From: Erythrobacteraceae bacterium
GTDB lineage: Bacteria; Pseudomonadota; Alphaproteobacteria; Sphingomonadales; Sphingomonadaceae
Direction of reading: 5' to 3'
Assembly: GCA_024642525.1 (NCBI GenBank)
Contig: JAHEAX010000059.1
Location: forward strand, 62,001 to 126,000
DNA: 64,000 nt
Positions within the stretch are counted from its first letter, which is position 1. The number at the start of each line of letters is the position of its first letter. The notes under the pieces were generated by a model that was given only the letters and a program-made list of their open reading frames with translations, was not told the DNA's origin and did not search any database. The translations under genes were made by a program, and so were the position numbers. This document shows positions 1 through 11,320 of this stretch, piece by piece.

Positions 1-1207
1 CGCGGTCGACCTGGAAATAAGGGCGCGTCGCGCTTTCATCGAGGTCGTATTTCGCCTTGCGGACTTTCTCTGCATAGCGGTCCCAGTCCCATGGCTGCAC
101 TTCGTAATCGCCGCCATCGGCCTTGATTTCCGCATTCAGCATCGCTGCTTCACGGCGCTGCGTTGCGGCCAGTGCAGGAACCATCTGCTGCATGAAATCA
201 AGCGCAGTCTTGGGGTTTTTCGCCATGCGATCATACATCACATAGCTGGCCCAGTCGGGCAGGCCGAACAGGGCAGCCTTCTGCGCGCGAAGTTCTGCAA
301 CTTCGGCAATCAGCTTGCGCGTATCGTTCGCGTCACCCTTGTCCGCACGGTGGAAGCCGGCGAGAAACAGCTTTTCGCGGGCATCCCGGTTTTCCATCGA
401 AGGCAGCAATGGCTGCTGCGTCGTGTTCTGCAGGGCGATGACATATTTGCCATCAAGGCCGCGGCTGGTTGCCGCCTTGGCAGCAGAAGCGATTTCCGCA
501 TCGGACAGACCGGCGAGCATCGCTTTGTCTTCAACCACCAGCGCATTGTCCTTGGTGGCCTGCACCAGGCGCTGAGAAAATTCGGTGGTGATGGTGGAAA
601 GCCGCGTGTTGATCGCCTTTACCTTTTCCTTCTGGGCAGGGGTCAGCTTGGCACCGGCATGGACCATGCCATCGTAGGTTTCCTCGAGCAGCTTGGCATC
701 TTCGGGTGTCATGCTCATCGCGGCCCGCTTGTCATAGACAGCTTGGACGCGGGCAAACAGTTCAGGGTTCAGCGTGATTGCATCGCTATGCGCGGAAAGC
801 TTGGGGCTGATGTCCGCGTCGATCGCTTTCAGCGTATCGTTGGTGTTGGCGCCGGTAAGCGCGAAAAACACGGTGGCGACGCGGGTCAGCATCTGGCCCG
901 ACGTTTCCATGGCAACGATGGTGTTGGAAAAAGTCGGCGCGGCGGGGTTGTTCACGATGGCCGCGATTTCGGCATTGTGGATTGCCATCGCCTGTTCGAA
1001 TGCAGGCGCATAGTCATCGTCGGAAATCTTGGTGAAATCAGGCGCATGGAACGGAAGGTCGCTGGGGGCGGCGAAATATCCGGTTGCCTGCGGAATGGCG
1101 GCATCTGCAGCGGCCTGGGTATCTGGCAGTTCACTGGTTGTGTTCATAGTTGCACATCCTGCAAGCAACGCACTCGCGGCAACCGCGACCAAAAGGTTGG
1201 CTTTCAT
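1..1207 (-). CDS. M3 family oligopeptidase / peptidyl-dipeptidase (Dcp-like) lipoprotein, partial
   Basis: The gene runs off the left edge, so only the N-terminal 402 residues are visible. They start with a lipoprotein signal (LLAGC lipobox, cysteine at residue 18), so the enzyme is probably anchored in the envelope. The helical N-terminal part resembles M3 peptidases of the Dcp/oligopeptidase A family, which cleave dipeptides or short peptides. The zinc-binding HExxH motif of this family lies in the C-terminal half and would be outside the window, so activity cannot be judged. The start ATG is preceded by a GGAGAG ribosome-binding site. The M13 peptidase gene lies upstream on the same strand but is separated by a terminator. 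The family call is good; the exact specificity is unknown. Confidence 0.8.
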   Translation of the reverse strand, partial: MKANLLVAVAASALLAGCATMNTTSELPDTQAAADAAIPQATGYFAAPSDLPFHAPDFTKISDDDYAPAFEQAMAIHNAEIAAIVNNPAAPTFSNTIVAMETSGQMLTRVATVFFALTGANTNDTLKAIDADISPKLSAHSDAITLNPELFARVQAVYDKRAAMSMTPEDAKLLEETYDGMVHAGAKLTPAQKEKVKAINTRLSTITTEFSQRLVQATKDNALVVEDKAMLAGLSDAEIASAAKAATSRGLDGKYVIALQNTTQQPLLPSMENRDAREKLFLAGFHRADKGDANDTRKLIAEVAELRAQKAALFGLPDWASYVMYDRMAKNPKTALDFMQQMVPALAATQRREAAMLNAEIKADGGDYEVQPWDWDRYAEKVRKAKYDLDESATRPYFQVDR

Positions 1208-1527
1208 GTTCTCTCCAATAATTTTCAGGAGCGCGACCCATCACGCACCAATCTGGTTTCGATTGTAACCGAAGGCGCTTGAACCGGAGATTGATGGAAA
1301 ATGCAACCGCCGCGCCGAAAACTTCGCATTCCCGTTGGGCAACACGCATGTGTGGGGGCAATGAAGGCACTTCTATCTACCTGTAATAGCTTCGCGTTAT
1401 GTTGGCTTTCGCCGGTTGAGAACTTGCACCAAAAACCAAAAATGCCCCGCTTCCTTCAAGGGAGCGGGGCATTTTCAGGTTTCTTACATGGCCGTTTCAG
1501 CCCGCCTCTGGCGGGCAAAGCGGCTTG
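1208..1527. other. Intergenic region between the two peptidase genes
   Basis: No credible coding sequence was found. It holds the 3' trailer and intrinsic terminator of the M13 peptidase gene (1438-1475) and, nearer 1208, the presumed promoter and ribosome-binding site of the M3 peptidase gene. The terminator argues that the two genes are separate transcription units. Confidence 0.6.
1438..1475 (-). terminator. Intrinsic terminator of the M13 peptidase gene
   Basis: An 11-bp stem (AATGCCCCGCT paired with AGCGGGGCATT) with a short loop is followed on the minus strand by a T-rich trailer (TTTTTGGTTTTT). It lies about 55 bases after the stop codon of the M13 peptidase. Confidence 0.85.
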
Positions 1528-3609
1528 TTACCAGATGCGGACGCGTTCTTCCGGCTTCAGATAGAAGGGCGAATCCGGCGTTACATTGAAGGCTTGATAC
1601 CAAGCGTCCAGATTCCGCACCGGGCCCAATACGCGGTAACGTGCGGGGCTGTGCGGGTCAGATGCAATCTGCTGGATCTCCGCTTCTGGCCGGACCTTAC
1701 CCTGCCATGCCTGCGCAAAGGCAATGAAGAAGCGCTGGTCACCGGTAAGGCCATCCAGCACCGGTGCAGGCTTGCCGCCCAGTGACGCATGATAGGCATC
1801 ATATGCCACCTGCAGACCGGCAAGATCGGCAATATTCTCACCCATGGTCAATTCGGGATTGATGAAGTGACCCGGGACAGGTTCGTATTGCGCATATTGC
1901 GCGCCGAACTTTTCGGCCAGTGCATCGAACCGCTCGGCATCGCCCTTGGTCCACCAGTCGTGCACGGCACCCGTCTCGTCGATCTTGCGCCCCTGGTCGT
2001 CAAAACCATGGATGATTTCGTGGCCGATCACCGCCCCGATAGCACCGTAATTCACGGCATCGTCAGCATTGGGGTCAAACATCGGTGCCTGCAGAATGCC
2101 TGCGGGGAACACGATCTTGTTTTCCAGCCCGCCATTATAGGCATTCACCGTCTGGGGGTTCATTGCCCACAATTCACGGTCGACAGCCTTGCCCAGCTTG
2201 CTGCGCTGATAGGCCCATTCAAAAGCGCTGACCCGCTCGACATTGCCCAGAAGATCGTCAGGTTTCAGATCAAGCGAGGAATAGTCACGGAACTTGTCCG
2301 GATAGCCGACCAGCACGTCCATCTTGGCAAGCTTGGTCTGTGCCGCTTTCTTTGTTTCAGGTGCCATCCACGAATTTTCGTCGATCCGCTTGGCCATCGC
2401 GATCTTCAGATTGGCGACCAATTCCCGCATCTGCGCCCGCGAACTGGCAGGGAAGTGACGCTGCACGTAAGTCTCGCCAACCAGCTCGCCGAGCGAACCG
2501 TCGACCAGCTGCACGCCGCGCTTCCAGCGTTCGTTCAATGTGGCGGTGCCCGAAAGCTTGCTTACAAACTGGAACCGGCTGTCCACAAACCGGTCAGACA
2601 GATAGGGCGAGGCCTGGTTGGTCACCTTGGATTCCTGCCAAGCCTTGAGCACGCTCAATGGCGTATCAGCGTAGACTTTTGCAATCTCGCGGATGGCCGT
2701 GTTCTCCGCCACGATCATGGTGCCGGGGTCGGTAACGCCAAGACCTTGCATGAAAGCGGCCCAGTCAATGCCGGGGGCGTAACCTTCCACCTGTTCAAGC
2801 GTCATCGGGTTGATAAGCTTGTCGATATTGCGGCGGTCAGCGACTTTCCAGCTGACCTTGGCAATTGCCGTTTCGAAATCCAGCACCGATTTTGCGGTGG
2901 CAGCCGGGTCTTCATGGCCCAGCATATCGAATTGCCGCGCGAGGTAGTCATTATAGGCGCCAAGCTGGCTGGCGAATTTTGCGTCGAGATAATATTCGCG
3001 GTCAGGCAGACCCAGACCAGCCTGCGACATGAAAGGGATGCTGACCACGGGGTTGAGCGGGTTGGGAATGACTCCGAAGCTCACGACCGAACTGCCGAAT
3101 GTACCGTTTGTGGAACCCATCAGCCTTGCGAATTCTGACTTGTCGGCCACGGCGTTGATTGCGGCCAGTCGCGGCTTCAGGGGCGCGATGTCGAGTGTGT
3201 TGACCCGCGCTTCATCCATGAAGCTGGCATAGGCAGCGCCAATCTTGCTGTTGGTGGGGGAATCGGAAATCACCTCGCGCAGTTGGCGCTGGGTCAGATT
3301 GTAAACATCGCGCCCTGTGCCCACCGATGCTTGGTCATCGGGGATCTCGGTCCGGCTTCTCCAGCCGCCATTCACATATTCGTCGAAATCCTCGCCCGGC
3401 GAAACTTGCGTGTTGAACGCAGTCATATCGACACCCCAGGTGCCGTAAACACGCCGTTCGTCCGCAGGTGCAGCAGTTGCGGTATTGTCAGCAGCGGCCA
3501 ATGCCTGGCCTGCAGGGCTGGCGGGGGCGGAAGCCACCGTGGTCGGCGCAGCGGCACAGGCCGAAAGGGCAATCGCCGCAGTGGACGCCAATAGGATGCG
3601 ATAGTTCAT
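1528..3609 (-). CDS. M13 family zinc metallopeptidase (neprilysin/PepO-like) lipoprotein
   Basis: A 693-residue endopeptidase of the neprilysin/PepO family, which cleaves oligopeptides, here probably in the periplasm. The N-terminus is a lipoprotein signal (ALSAC lipobox) followed by a low-complexity Ala/Pro/Thr linker. The zinc site HEIIH is near residue 528 and the third-ligand motif ENIADLAG near residue 591. The C-terminus has the family-typical tail ending in RVRIW. Length matches full M13 enzymes, so it looks intact. It is a single-gene unit with its own terminator, and is transcribed divergently from uvrA. Confidence 0.93.
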   Translation of the reverse strand: MNYRILLASTAAIALSACAAAPTTVASAPASPAGQALAAADNTATAAPADERRVYGTWGVDMTAFNTQVSPGEDFDEYVNGGWRSRTEIPDDQASVGTGRDVYNLTQRQLREVISDSPTNSKIGAAYASFMDEARVNTLDIAPLKPRLAAINAVADKSEFARLMGSTNGTFGSSVVSFGVIPNPLNPVVSIPFMSQAGLGLPDREYYLDAKFASQLGAYNDYLARQFDMLGHEDPAATAKSVLDFETAIAKVSWKVADRRNIDKLINPMTLEQVEGYAPGIDWAAFMQGLGVTDPGTMIVAENTAIREIAKVYADTPLSVLKAWQESKVTNQASPYLSDRFVDSRFQFVSKLSGTATLNERWKRGVQLVDGSLGELVGETYVQRHFPASSRAQMRELVANLKIAMAKRIDENSWMAPETKKAAQTKLAKMDVLVGYPDKFRDYSSLDLKPDDLLGNVERVSAFEWAYQRSKLGKAVDRELWAMNPQTVNAYNGGLENKIVFPAGILQAPMFDPNADDAVNYGAIGAVIGHEIIHGFDDQGRKIDETGAVHDWWTKGDAERFDALAEKFGAQYAQYEPVPGHFINPELTMGENIADLAGLQVAYDAYHASLGGKPAPVLDGLTGDQRFFIAFAQAWQGKVRPEAEIQQIASDPHSPARYRVLGPVRNLDAWYQAFNVTPDSPFYLKPEERVRIW

Positions 3610-3904
3610 TCAAGACTCTCCGGGTTAGCTAATTGTTACCCGCGACCTTATTTTTGCGGTGGCTTACTATGCACATCGCCATTTGGGTAGAGGTTTGCCA
3701 AATTCCTGCAAATGCTCGCCAAAACCGCCTTCGAAGCTTTGCGAAATGCGCGGCGGCGATTCTAGCCAGAAATCGGCGAAGGGGCAGGGCTTCCATTGCA
3801 AATCATGTGTTTGGCCCCACATGGGCGTGGTCATTCCAGGCCGCTTCCACACGCCATTCATTCACGCGCTTGACAGCGTAGAACATTTGCGGAACACGCA
3901 ACCT
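3610..3904. other. Divergent promoter region of the M13 peptidase gene and uvrA
   Basis: The reading frame of uvrA stays open upstream to about 3659, but the N-terminal homology of UvrA begins at 3905 and the LexA box lies at 3881-3895, so this stretch is treated as non-coding. It must hold promoters in both directions. A TTGACA hexamer at 3870-3875 just upstream of and spaced onto the LexA box is a plausible -35 for uvrA; no clear -10 was seen. Confidence 0.5.
3881..3895 (+). promoter_or_regulatory. LexA (SOS) box of uvrA
   Basis: GAAC-ATTTGCG-GAAC is an exact match to GAAC-N7-GAAC, the complement of the alphaproteobacterial LexA site GTTC-N7-GTTC. It ends 9 bases before the uvrA ATG and lies between a TTGACA hexamer and the start codon, so bound LexA would block transcription. 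uvrA is a classical SOS gene. Matching sites precede recA and uvrD in this window. Confidence 0.85.
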
Positions 3905-6799
<2,895 letters not shown>

Positions 6800-6868
6800 C
6801 AAATTTCGGAAGGACTCCTGCAAATGTGTGGTATGTCTGCACATCCCTGTTGTCCTGAGGAGAGGTCG

Positions 6869-7306
6869 ATGCGCTTGAAATATTTTGCTGCTGCGGCAGC
6901 TGTTCTCCCACTCTTGTCCGGTGCTGCGCTGATGGCGCAGGATATCGAGATTACTGCAGCCTACCTGTTTGGCGACCTTACTGGCGCTGCAGAGACGGGC
7001 GGCGGGGACAAGGACGGGTTCGGCGATTTTGCCGCCACTGTGAAATTTGACGAAGGCAAGTTCTGCTACGTTCTTTCAGTGGGTGATATCAGCAAGCCTA
7101 CTGCGGCCCATGTTCATGCGGGCAAGGCCGGGGTCAACGGCGATCCGGTGATCACCATTTCTGTAACTGGCGAAGATGACGAAGCCTGCGTTGATGCTGA
7201 TAAGGCATTGCTCAAGAAAATCGCTGACAATCCAGGCGATTATTACGTCAACGTACACACAGCAGACCATCCCGCAGGCGCAATTCGCGGCCAGTTGCAG
7301 GAATAA
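6869..7306 (+). CDS. Secreted CHRD-domain protein
   Basis: A 145-residue protein with a Sec signal peptide (cleavage likely after LMAQ) and one CHRD domain. The domain shows the usual motifs AHVHAGKAGVNG and a C-terminal YYVNVHTADHPAGAIRGQL. CHRD domains occur in chordin and in many bacterial exported proteins, but their bacterial function is not established. Two cysteines (in FCYV and EACVD) could form a disulphide. The ATG at 6869 follows a strong GAGGAGAGG ribosome-binding site. An in-frame upstream ATG at 6824 lacks a comparable site. Confidence 0.85.
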   Translation: MRLKYFAAAAAVLPLLSGAALMAQDIEITAAYLFGDLTGAAETGGGDKDGFGDFAATVKFDEGKFCYVLSVGDISKPTAAHVHAGKAGVNGDPVITISVTGEDDEACVDADKALLKKIADNPGDYYVNVHTADHPAGAIRGQLQE

Positions 7307-7321
7307 TCAGGATTTGAAAGG

Positions 7322-7343
7322 GGTCGGGGCACCAGCCCTGACC
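7322..7343. terminator. Possible terminator hairpin between convergent genes
   Basis: GGTCGGGGC and GCCCTGACC form a 9-bp stem with an ACCA loop between the convergent CHRD and RlpA-like genes. Neither side has a good T-run, so intrinsic termination is uncertain. Confidence 0.4.
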
Positions 7344-7353
7344 GGAGACTGGC

Positions 7354-7896
7354 TCAGCCTTCCAGCAGGGCCAGTTCAACCGTGCCGTGGCCACGTGCGA
7401 CCAGACCAATTTCCTCTGCCGCTGCGCGCGAGAGGTCGATCATGCGGCCGTGGGCGTATGGCCCGCGGTCGTTGATGCGGACAGTCACAGCCTTGCCGTT
7501 GCTGGGGTTGGTCACCTGCACCAGCGTACCGAACGGCAGGGTCTTGTGAGCGGCGGTCAGGTCGCTCGGGTTAAAACGTTCGCCGCTGGCAGTGGGTCGT
7601 CCGGCAAAACGTTTGCCATAATAGCTGGCGATGCCGCTTGCGATGGTGCGTAGGGCAGGTTCCGGCTTTACTTCGACAGGTACTTCGATCGCAGTAATAT
7701 CCACTGCGCCAGCTGGCGTATCGAAACTGTGGTTAGGCTTGGGCAGAGCAGCGAAGCTCTTGGCGAAATCCACCGGCTTGACCGCGGTGTCGCCTGCAAG
7801 TGCTGGGCCGCCTGAAGTGGCTGGCAGCACGAATGCAGCAACCAGTGCCAGTGTCCGAAGACGTGTGCGGCGCGTGATGATCGAATGTCCGTTCAT
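7354..7896 (-). CDS. rlpA: RlpA-family septal ring lytic transglycosylase-like protein
   Basis: A 180-residue exported protein with an N-terminal signal segment and a C-terminal RlpA double-psi beta-barrel domain from about residue 85: ASYYGKRFAGRPTASGERF, then LPFGTLVQVTN and RINDRGPYAHGRMIDLS. RlpA proteins cleave denuded peptidoglycan strands and act at division septa. The SPOR domain found in many RlpA proteins is absent, so this is a short form. There is no lipobox cysteine. A CtrA-like motif lies about 85-105 bases upstream (7982-8000). Confidence 0.88.
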   Translation of the reverse strand: MNGHSIITRRTRLRTLALVAAFVLPATSGGPALAGDTAVKPVDFAKSFAALPKPNHSFDTPAGAVDITAIEVPVEVKPEPALRTIASGIASYYGKRFAGRPTASGERFNPSDLTAAHKTLPFGTLVQVTNPSNGKAVTVRINDRGPYAHGRMIDLSRAAAEEIGLVARGHGTVELALLEG

Positions 7897-7981
7897 AGCT
7901 GGAACCTAATACAAGGCCATTCGTTAGAGGGGCACCCAGGCAAAGACTCCTCGTCCCGTTACCGGCTCCATTGGTCGTGGT

Positions 7982-8000
7982 TTAACGGAGCGGTAACCAT
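7982..8000 (+). promoter_or_regulatory. Possible CtrA-binding motif upstream of rlpA
   Basis: TTAA-N7-GTAACCAT differs by one base from the CtrA full site TTAA-N7-TTAA(C). It lies 86-104 bases upstream of the rlpA start. A CtrA phosphorelay exists here because cckA and cpdR are in the window. Such short motifs also occur by chance, so this is a weak call. Confidence 0.3.
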
Positions 8001-8149
8001 GTTTTTGCGGCTTTTCCCCGAAATGAGCTGATTTTTCTTTGCGTCGGAATGGCCTCATTTGCCATCGATTCGGCTTTGCGATCCCATATGTTGGGGTATC
8101 AGCTGTTCAGGCGCCAAATATGTGGAATTGTGCTGAGCGCTGGATGGCC

Positions 8150-8640
8150 AAATGCAAATGGGGCCGGCATTGCTGCCGACCCCACTCTCACCCGCGCGTG
8201 GCCTTCCGAAAAAGGACTTGGCGCCCGGTGTTTCACCTTACTTGGGGCAAGCCCAGAGCCAGGTTTCTGCACCGGCGCTCGCGCCGGCATCCGGTTCCTT
8301 CCAGTTCCGCATCTGGTCCGAAGACTTTCTGCTTCACCTTTCGGTTCCGAGACCGGTCATCCCATGTTGGTCAGGTTCCTCAAGCGGTTCTACTTTTGCC
8401 GAAGCTCCAGCATTCCCATCGTTACCTGACCGGTCTGTCCGGCCCATTCTGACGGTACTTCGCGTTCCGATCATCGAACTTCCTTGCTTCTGGTCGAAAC
8501 CTTCTGCGAGGCGCTCTACTGGACCGCGTGGACAGCCGCCAAAATGTCAGTCAGGTCTGAAAAATCCATCTGATTTCAAGTCGTTAGACCGTCAATCCGA
8601 GAAGGTTTCGCGCCTTTCCGATGACTTGAGACTGCGCTTC
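8150..8640 (-). ncRNA. Candidate structured non-coding RNA region, unidentified
   Basis: Read on the minus strand, this region has many short stable hairpins: GTC-TTCG-GAC, GGTG-AAA-CACC, GCCGGCG-CGAG-CGCCGGT (8271-8288) and a long-range pairing GGTCAGGT with ACCTGACC. It ends with a stem GGGGTCGGCA/TGCCGGCCCC followed by ATTTGCATTT. No match to RNase P RNA, tmRNA, SRP RNA or 6S RNA could be recognised by eye. The only minus-strand open frame of note is 46 codons (ATG near 8477). Boundaries and identity are guesses. Confidence 0.3.
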
Positions 8641-8660
8641 AAATCCGAGTCGGGCAAGCA

Positions 8661-8707
8661 AGTTATCCACTGCAAGGCGATTCAGCGGTGGACAGAGGTG
8701 GATAACT
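8661..8707. repeat. Inverted pair of DnaA-box-like sequences
   Basis: AGTTATCCAC (8661-8670) and its exact reverse complement GTGGATAACT (8698-8707) flank 27 bases. Each contains TTATCCAC, the first eight bases of the strong DnaA box TTATCCACA; the ninth base differs in both. It lies just downstream of argG. It could be a DnaA-binding element, or simply a chance inverted repeat. Confidence 0.4.
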
Positions 8708-8726
8708 CAACCGTTCGTCGCAGAAC

Positions 8727-9959
<1,233 letters not shown>

Positions 9960-10040
9960 GGGGCAGCTCCTGCAGCGAATTCGCCGCGCGGGTATCAGGC
10001 GCAGGCACCTATCACAATGCCTGAATCGCACTGCGGCGCG

Positions 10041-11309
10041 TCAGTTTTGCAGTGAAGCGCCTTCTTCGAGCAGCGCGCGTTCACTCTCGCCCATGTAATC
10101 GCGTGTCAGCGGCAGGGTCCGGCGGTTCTTCGCATATTGGATCTGGTAATTGCACATGCCACCATTTTCGAACGCCGCGGTCGCGCCAGAGAGGTAGAAT
10201 GTCCACATGCGGAAGAAGCGGTCATCGAACATGGCTTCTATTTCGGCCTGTTGCGCCATGCACCGTGCATACCATTGGCGCAGGGTCCTGGCATAATGCA
10301 GCCGCAGCGTGTCGACATCGGTCATGATCAGGCGGGATTTTTCGCTGGCCGCCAATGTTTCGCTCAGCGCAGGGATGTAGCCGCCCGGGAAGATATATTT
10401 GCGGGTGAAGGCATCTGTAGAGCCAGGCCCGCCCATCCGGCCAATAGTGTGGAGCAGCATGACCCCGTCTTCGTTCAGCAGGTTGGAAGCGGCGCGGAAA
10501 AAGGTTTCGAATTGCGGCCTGCCGACATGTTCGAACATGCCCACTGAAACGATCCTGTCGTAGGTTATCTTGCGCTTTGCCAGATCGCGGTAATCGATGA
10601 GTTCGAACCGCACATGGTCGGAAACACCGGCGGCTTTCGCTCTTTGTTCGGCCAGTTCCAGCTGTTCTTCGCTCAGGGTTATGCCCTTCACGCTGACATC
10701 GAAATTCCGCGCAAGATAGATGGCCATTCCGCCCCAGCCGCAACCGATGTCGAGCACGCGGTGCCCGGGTTCCAGCGCCAGCTTTGCGGCAATATGGGCA
10801 AGCTTTGCTTCCTGCGCCTCTGCCAGGGTCATGTCGTCCCTTGGCCAGTAGGCGCAGCTATATTGCATATGTTCGCTATCCAGCATCAGCTCGTATAGCG
10901 CGTTGCCGATATCGTAGTGATGCGCGACGTTGGATTTGGCCGATGACTGGTGATTGATGGATTCCCTGGCCGCCATCACCCGGTCGACAAGACTGCGGAT
11001 TGGCCCTGTGGAATGCAGCGAGACACCGCGTTCCCACACACGGTTGGCGCGCAGCAATTGCACCAGCTGCATCACGTCGCCCTGTTCGATGATCAATCGG
11101 CCATCGATAAAGGCTTCGCCTGCACCCAGCCGCGGGTCGCTGACAATCTGGCGGGCAACCTTCTTGTCGGCAAGGCGAATGCGGATTTCAGGAAAGGCAG
11201 GGGTGGGGGTGCCAAACCGGCTTTCCCGCCCGCTGGCGTGCACTATCGTCAGCACGCCCTTGGTGATGATCCGTCCGATGACTTTATCGAGCAGCGCAGC
11301 ACTGGCCAA
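10041..11309 (-). CDS. Cyclopropane-fatty-acid synthase family methyltransferase (copy 2)
   Basis: A 422-residue S-adenosylmethionine-dependent enzyme of the CFA synthase family, which adds a methylene bridge to unsaturated acyl chains of phospholipids. The N-terminal part (about residues 1-110) matches the CFA-type lipid-binding domain. The SAM site VLDIGCGWGGMAIYLA follows, then EHVGRPQFETFF. The proposed start is TTG at 11309 because an AGGAG lies about 8 bases upstream and 11 bases separate it from the preceding stop; longer starts would overlap the upstream gene. It is the second of two tandem paralogues. Confidence 0.88.
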   Translation of the reverse strand: MASAALLDKVIGRIITKGVLTIVHASGRESRFGTPTPAFPEIRIRLADKKVARQIVSDPRLGAGEAFIDGRLIIEQGDVMQLVQLLRANRVWERGVSLHSTGPIRSLVDRVMAARESINHQSSAKSNVAHHYDIGNALYELMLDSEHMQYSCAYWPRDDMTLAEAQEAKLAHIAAKLALEPGHRVLDIGCGWGGMAIYLARNFDVSVKGITLSEEQLELAEQRAKAAGVSDHVRFELIDYRDLAKRKITYDRIVSVGMFEHVGRPQFETFFRAASNLLNEDGVMLLHTIGRMGGPGSTDAFTRKYIFPGGYIPALSETLAASEKSRLIMTDVDTLRLHYARTLRQWYARCMAQQAEIEAMFDDRFFRMWTFYLSGATAAFENGGMCNYQIQYAKNRRTLPLTRDYMGESERALLEEGASLQN

Positions 11310-11320
11310 GTGAGTGTCTC

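Larger units (their letters stand above)
7897..8726. other. 830-base stretch without a credible protein gene
   Basis: Open frames here (including 217 codons on the plus strand from 8152) lack protein-like composition, homology and ribosome-binding sites. Base composition appears less GC-rich than the flanks. The minus strand is rich in hairpins and ends in a terminator-like stem near 8152-8176, suggesting a non-coding transcript. The right end (8661-8707) has an inverted pair of DnaA-box-like sites, and the left end (7982-8000) a CtrA-like motif. Confidence 0.5.

Noticed and set aside
350-1282. A 310-codon plus-strand open frame opposite the M3 peptidase gene
   Set aside because: It is antisense to a well-supported gene, has no recognisable domain and typical shadow composition (many Arg, His, Cys) of GC-rich DNA.
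1789-3138. A 449-codon plus-strand open frame opposite the M13 peptidase gene
   Set aside because: Antisense to a gene with intact HEIIH and ENIAD motifs; no homology or ribosome-binding site.
3659-3904. An 82-codon N-terminal extension of uvrA
   Set aside because: No UvrA homology, and the LexA box and likely promoter lie inside it.
8292-8390. GTTC repeats spaced 6 or 8 bases apart, resembling LexA boxes
   Set aside because: Spacing is not the required 7 bases and no SOS-type gene is adjacent.
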